A stretch of DNA of 64,000 bases, from positions 3,435,800-3,499,799 of the forward strand of contig JAQFVV010000018.1 in NCBI GenBank assembly GCA_028023455.1, written 5' to 3'. Positions 60,272 through 64,000 of the stretch are shown here, piece after piece. Position 1 is the first letter of the stretch; the number at the start of each line of letters is the position of its first letter. Origin of the DNA: Epiperipatus broadwayi (Eukaryota > Onychophora > Udeonychophora > Euonychophora > Peripatidae). Under the pieces are notes generated by a model. That model worked only from the letters and a program-made list of their open reading frames with translations. It ran no database searches and was not told the origin of the DNA. Both the position numbers and the translations under genes were made by a program.

Positions 60272-60988
60272 CTAAATTTTCAGGTTTTTTTTATTAGGCC
60301 AACCTTTGCTTATCCATTTCCTAAGCAACGCATACCTGTCATTTTCATTTGTCCATGTCTGAACTACTTTAATATTTATGACTTGTGATTTCATATTGTC
60401 AATATGATTAACTTCCACATCAGTTTCATAGTTGTCATTATTTCCGGGCACTCTGGATAGAGCGTCCGCATGAGAAATTATCTTTCCTTTTTGATATTTT
60501 AGATTGAAATCGTAAGCAGTAAGTGTATTAGCCCATCTGAGCATGCATGGACTTAAATGCTCTGGCATCGGACGATCTTTTCCTATAATCCCTAACAAAG
60601 GTTTGTGATCTGTTACTAATTCAAATTTTCGTCAATAAATAAACTGGTGAAATTTTTTCACAGCAAACATAACTGCCAAAGCTTCTTTGTCCAGCTGACT
60701 ATAATTTTTTTCAGCTTTAGACAAAGTCCAAGAAGCGTAAGCTACAGGATGTTCATGACCGTCTATTTGATGCGCTAAAACTGATCCGATTCCATATTGT
60801 GATGCATCTGTAGTAATAGTGATGTCTTTGTCGCTATCAAAATGCATTAATAAGCTACTAGAGGTTAACAATTCCTTAACTGCTTTAAACGCTTTTTCAT
60901 GTTTGGTATTCCAAATCCATTTCTGATCTTTGTGTAGCAGTTCGTATAGGGGAGTTGCGACCATTGCTTTGTTCTTTAGATTGTTCAA
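60272..60988 (-). pseudogene. RNase H region of the gypsy-type pol
   Basis: Order: the connection region (ATPLYELLHKDQKWIW), then RNase H beginning ITTDASQYGIGSVL (first Asp), SQLDKEALAVMFAVKKFHQF (Glu and helix), then an in-frame TGA near 60632, then FELVTDHKPLLGI and ISHADALSRVPG (further catalytic Asp residues). DASxxGxGxVL and HADALSR are standard Ty3/gypsy motifs. It is one stop codon from open in this part. Confidence 0.85.
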
Positions 60989-62169
60989 AAAAATTAATCA
61001 AACCTAGAAAAGCTTGAAGTTGCTTGACATTTATTGGGCTTGGAACATCTTTGACTGCCCTAATTTTATCAGTTAACGGACTTTTCCCTTTTTCTGAAAT
61101 AAGATGGCCTAAAAACTTTAATTCTTCAATTTCCCAAACGCATTTTTTAACATTTAATTTTACCCCTGCGTTATTTAGTTTCTCGCATACTTCCCGAATT
61201 TTACTTCTTAATTTCTCCGGTGACATCGCAGTAATCAAAATGTCATCATAATATGGTGTCGCTCCTTCCAAGCCTTGTAATATTGAATTTATTTTTGCTT
61301 GAAATATGTTTGGAGCTGATGTAATTCCAAAAGGGAGACGATTACATTTGAATAATCCAAAAGGAGTCGTAATTGCCAATAAACGAGCTGTCTCATCCGT
61401 AACTTTTAGTTGATGATATGCCGAATTTAAATCCAATTTCGCAAAATTTTTTGCTTTAGCTAGATTACTGAGAATCTCTCGTACATTCGGCACCGGGTAA
61501 GCTCCTTTATTAAGATACTTATTTACTGTTGTTCTATAATCTCCACGCAGCCTAATTTTTCCATCTGGTTTTGTTAACACAACAATCGGCGTGGCCCAAT
61601 CCGCCTCCTCGACTGGGGATAACACGTCTTTTTTAATTAATGCTTCTATTTTTTCCTCTACTAACTGCCTTTGGGCAAATGGTATTTTTCTCGGTTTACA
61701 AATAACCGGTTTAGCATTTTCATTTAAGTGCAAGTCAATGGGCTTTGATTTTATCAAACCTAAATCTTCGGTAAATAAATTCGGATATAACTCTATCATT
61801 TCTTTTTCAACCGAGACCTTTTTAACTATATTAAATTTAATGCCTAAGTCTTTAAACCAGTTTCTTCCTATTAACGGACTAATATCTTTATCTACTATAT
61901 ATATAGGTAATTTGTAGTTTTTATTTTTAAAATCAACTATTACTTTGGACTTCCCAATTAACTTGATCAGGTTCCGTTGACATCTGTAACGTTAATGTTA
62001 GCTTTCTGTATTTTAATCTGACGGCTCTCTGTGGATATTTCCTTCCACTTTTTCATAGATATTAACGAAATTCCTGAGCCACTATCTATTTCCATTTCTA
62101 CTCTTTTGTTACTTAACTTAACCTCTAGCATTAATTGATCCGGCTCATTTTTTAAGATATTTCTTTTAA
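60897..62169 (-). pseudogene. Protease and reverse transcriptase of the gypsy-type pol
   Basis: Near 62097-62040 the minus strand reads MEIDSGSGISLISMKKW, an aspartic protease active site (DSG). A frame break with stops follows near 61980, then DISPLIGRNWFKDLG. The RT is open for 300 codons from 61799. It shows the motif-1 region (WATPIVVLTKPDGKIRLRGD), FAKLDLNSAYHQ (motif A), LPFGITSAPNIFQ (motif B), YYDDILI (motif C, YxDD with Tyr), LKFLGHLIS and QAFLGLINFFEQ. A frameshift then leads into RNase H. Dense matches to Ty3/gypsy RT make the family certain. Confidence 0.9.
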
Positions 62170-62939
62170 TTACTGTTTCTGATCTTTACCATATTCAGGT
62201 TTTCGTTTAGGTTTTTGGCATATTGCTGCTAAATGACTTTTGCCCCTACAGTTGTAACATTTTTCGTTCCTCCATTTGCAGCTTTTAGACAAATGACCTA
62301 CTTTTCCACAACAAAAACATTTTATTTCGAAACTTTTCCCTTCTTTAGTACAATCCTTATACTTTCTCTCTATTGTAAATATATTATTCCTAGAGTTTTC
62401 CTCCGTTCTATTTGAAAAAGCTAAAGCCTGTTCTACCACTGATTCGTATACTATTCCTTTTGAATAGCACCTTCATATGTTATCTGAGTTTCAATTAATA
62501 ACGTTTGACGCAATTTATCATCCTTCATTCCCCATAATAACTGATCAATAAGAATTTGTTCCACAAAGTCGCCATATTCGCAATTCTTTGCTAATTGGCG
62601 TAGAACAATATCATATTCTTTAATCAATTCAAGTTTGCCTTGTTTGCGGTTCCTCAATTTTAACCTAGCTAAATACTTCGATGGTCTTGGGCTAAAATAA
62701 ACTGTTAGTCTTTGAACCTGTTCATCGTAGTTACTACTATCCGTAACTTGTCCATTATACAATTTGCTTACTATTTCAATAACTTTTCTACCTGACAAAC
62801 ATAATAACGTTTCTACTTTCCTGTCATTTTCAATAATACTATTTAACTTAAAATAATTTTGTAATTGAAGCACATAAAAGGGCCATTCGTGCGGATTATC
62901 TATCCCAAATTCCGATATATTAGCTTGTCCTATCGACAT
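62170..62939 (-). pseudogene. Gag of the gypsy-type element
   Basis: ATG at 62939 (MSIGQANISEFGIDNPHEWP). The first 162 codons form the capsid-like part (WPFYVLQLQNYFKLN, then QLLWGMKDDKLRQTLL). A one-base frameshift near 62450 leads to the nucleocapsid, which has two CX2CX4HX4C knuckles: CFCCGKVGHLSKSC and CYNCRGKSHLAAIC. Knuckle number and spacing are typical of retroviral and Ty3/gypsy gag. It is broken only by the single frame change. Confidence 0.85.
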
Positions 62940-63010
62940 TTTAATTCTTTAATAACTCACCGAATTCTGAATTACTGTTCAGTGTACTTCTTTCATAAAG
63001 CTTGAAAAAC

Positions 63011-63032
63011 AGGTTTTCTCCTGACTGCGCCA
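63011..63032 (-). promoter_or_regulatory. Primer-binding site of the gypsy-type element
   Basis: On the minus strand TGGCGCAGTCAGGAGAAAAC follows the 5' LTR end (CATCACA, then ATTT). A TGG start four bases after the LTR is the expected position. The TGGCGCAGTC beginning resembles the tRNA-Ser-type sites of the 17.6/297 group. Confidence 0.75.
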
Positions 63033-63036
63033 AAAT

Positions 63037-63714
63037 TGTGATGTACTTGATTTAATGTTACTTACGAGAAATAATCAAATACACCTAATTCAAGTAACTA
63101 TTATTCTCTTGCATAAAATTAAGATATCCCACTTAACAGATTTTATTAGTATAAAAATTAACAAGCATTTATAAACAGAATTATCATTAGTTTACTAGCG
63201 CCTGTAAGGCTTACAAAAATAATATTAAGACAGGTATAGTCTGTATAATTACCCTAGGTCGGTCTTTGGTACCTTCTGACCCGAATATCTGGTTCTCCTT
63301 CCATCAATGGTTCTGTTCCGAAATTCACGCTACACATAAGTCTCTCAGAAAAACAGGACTGACGCTGACTTGTCTTTTTCCCGCTAGATTGTATCTACTT
63401 TTAGTTCTATTGTTTATTCCTTATCAATTTTAATCGCAAAAGTATTCTGGGATTATTTCTGAACTAATTGATTAAATTGTTCTTTACATTTTTAATCCTT
63501 CATTTAATTAATTATTTATTCGGATCTTTCATCTTGTTTTATACCTTGCTTTTTATAAAATATATATATGAAAAACCATTTGTAATTTCTAATTTTCGTT
63601 TTTATTAAATCAACTCGTTTACTTTCACATGTAATTATTTAACACTTTTAACTTCTGGAGTACACACAGTTTCACACATATTTTTCTTAATATTAATCGT
63701 ACTACAACATAACA
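63037..63714 (-). repeat. 5' LTR of the gypsy-type element
   Basis: It runs on the minus strand from TGTTATGTTG (63714) to ...GTACATCACA (63037), 678 bases with TG...CA ends. The first 363 bases match the truncated 3' LTR closely. The remainder includes the inverted 36-bp segment (63313-63348), with CTGTT and AACAG on its two sides. Confidence 0.8.
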
Positions 63715-64000
63715 ATAATATATATATATATATATTATATTTAACCATTAGAATCCAGGGCAATACTTAGACAATCCCAATATCAATAACAACAATCTCA
63801 AACTATTGTCAAGGCAACCTTTTAACTTTATTTAGTATATGTACATAACTATATATGTATAATAAATCAGTAACTAAGTTTTCTATTTAAAACTTTTTCA
63901 ATTTTTATTTTAAAACAATTATTTTTTTGTGTTTTTTTTTTTTAAAAAAAAATAGGAAAATCACTATTATTTGAAATAATCTGATAAATTAAATAAGATC
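63715..64000. other. AT-rich flank, no gene seen
   Basis: A TA microsatellite (63719-63737) follows the LTR; the remainder is A/T-rich. Confidence 0.5.

Overview
This is a strongly AT-rich invertebrate (metazoan) nuclear sequence. Only one host gene can be named. Two exons on the minus strand (25761-25537, then 14033-13848) encode the start of TECPR1, the tectonin beta-propeller/dysferlin-domain protein of autophagy and lysosome repair. They are separated by an 11.5 kb intron, and the rest of the gene must lie left of position 1. A second possible host exon sits at 52976-53068 on the plus strand. Most of the remaining sequence is transposable elements, many of them nested. I do not assign a species.

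Layout, left to right. 1-8112: an LTR retrotransposon on the plus strand with ~2.03 kb LTRs (1-2030, cut by the window edge, and 6076-8112). Its long leader holds unusual repeats, and its only coding remnant ends in an integrase-C-terminus-like stretch. 9387-10150: a hAT-type MITE. 11441-13646: a solo LTR with 4-bp target duplications. 13848-14033: TECPR1 exon. 15900-19060: tandem and palindromic repeats inside the TECPR1 intron, including a hairpin whose core is a hammerhead-ribozyme-like motif. 25537-25761: TECPR1 start exon. 26283-31161: a complete non-autonomous LTR element (2.1 kb LTRs, 0.69 kb interior, TTAT duplication) just upstream of TECPR1 and on the same strand.

31690-39885: two Penelope-like element (PLE) copies arranged head to head. 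The left copy is broken by a 981-bp TA-flanked MITE and by a ~3 kb insertion. 41670-42840: a tandem array. 43785-45440: a second head-to-head PLE pair with tRNA-like tails. 45600-47900: a decayed LINE interrupted by an 882-bp element flanked by a perfect 12-bp duplication. That element is built of tandem ~435-bp repeats, each carrying a hammerhead-like core. 48022-50142: another solo LTR. 50865-51062: a transposase tail fragment. 51280-52870: more relatives of the hammerhead-bearing repeat. 56220-58725: a 5'-truncated LINE. 58757-63714: a Ty3/gypsy-type element on the minus strand with recognisable gag, protease, RT, RNase H and integrase, all broken by stops and frameshifts.

The most interesting thread is a dispersed family of short repeats with type-I hammerhead-like cores (CTGAYGA ... 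GAAA, palindromic stem III, GTC cleavage triplet). They occur as tandem dimers or foldbacks, at least once with a target-site duplication. This is the organisation described for metazoan retrozymes mobilised by Penelope-like elements, and PLE machinery, though decayed, lies in the same window. Everything here was read by eye; no alignment, folding or database search was run.
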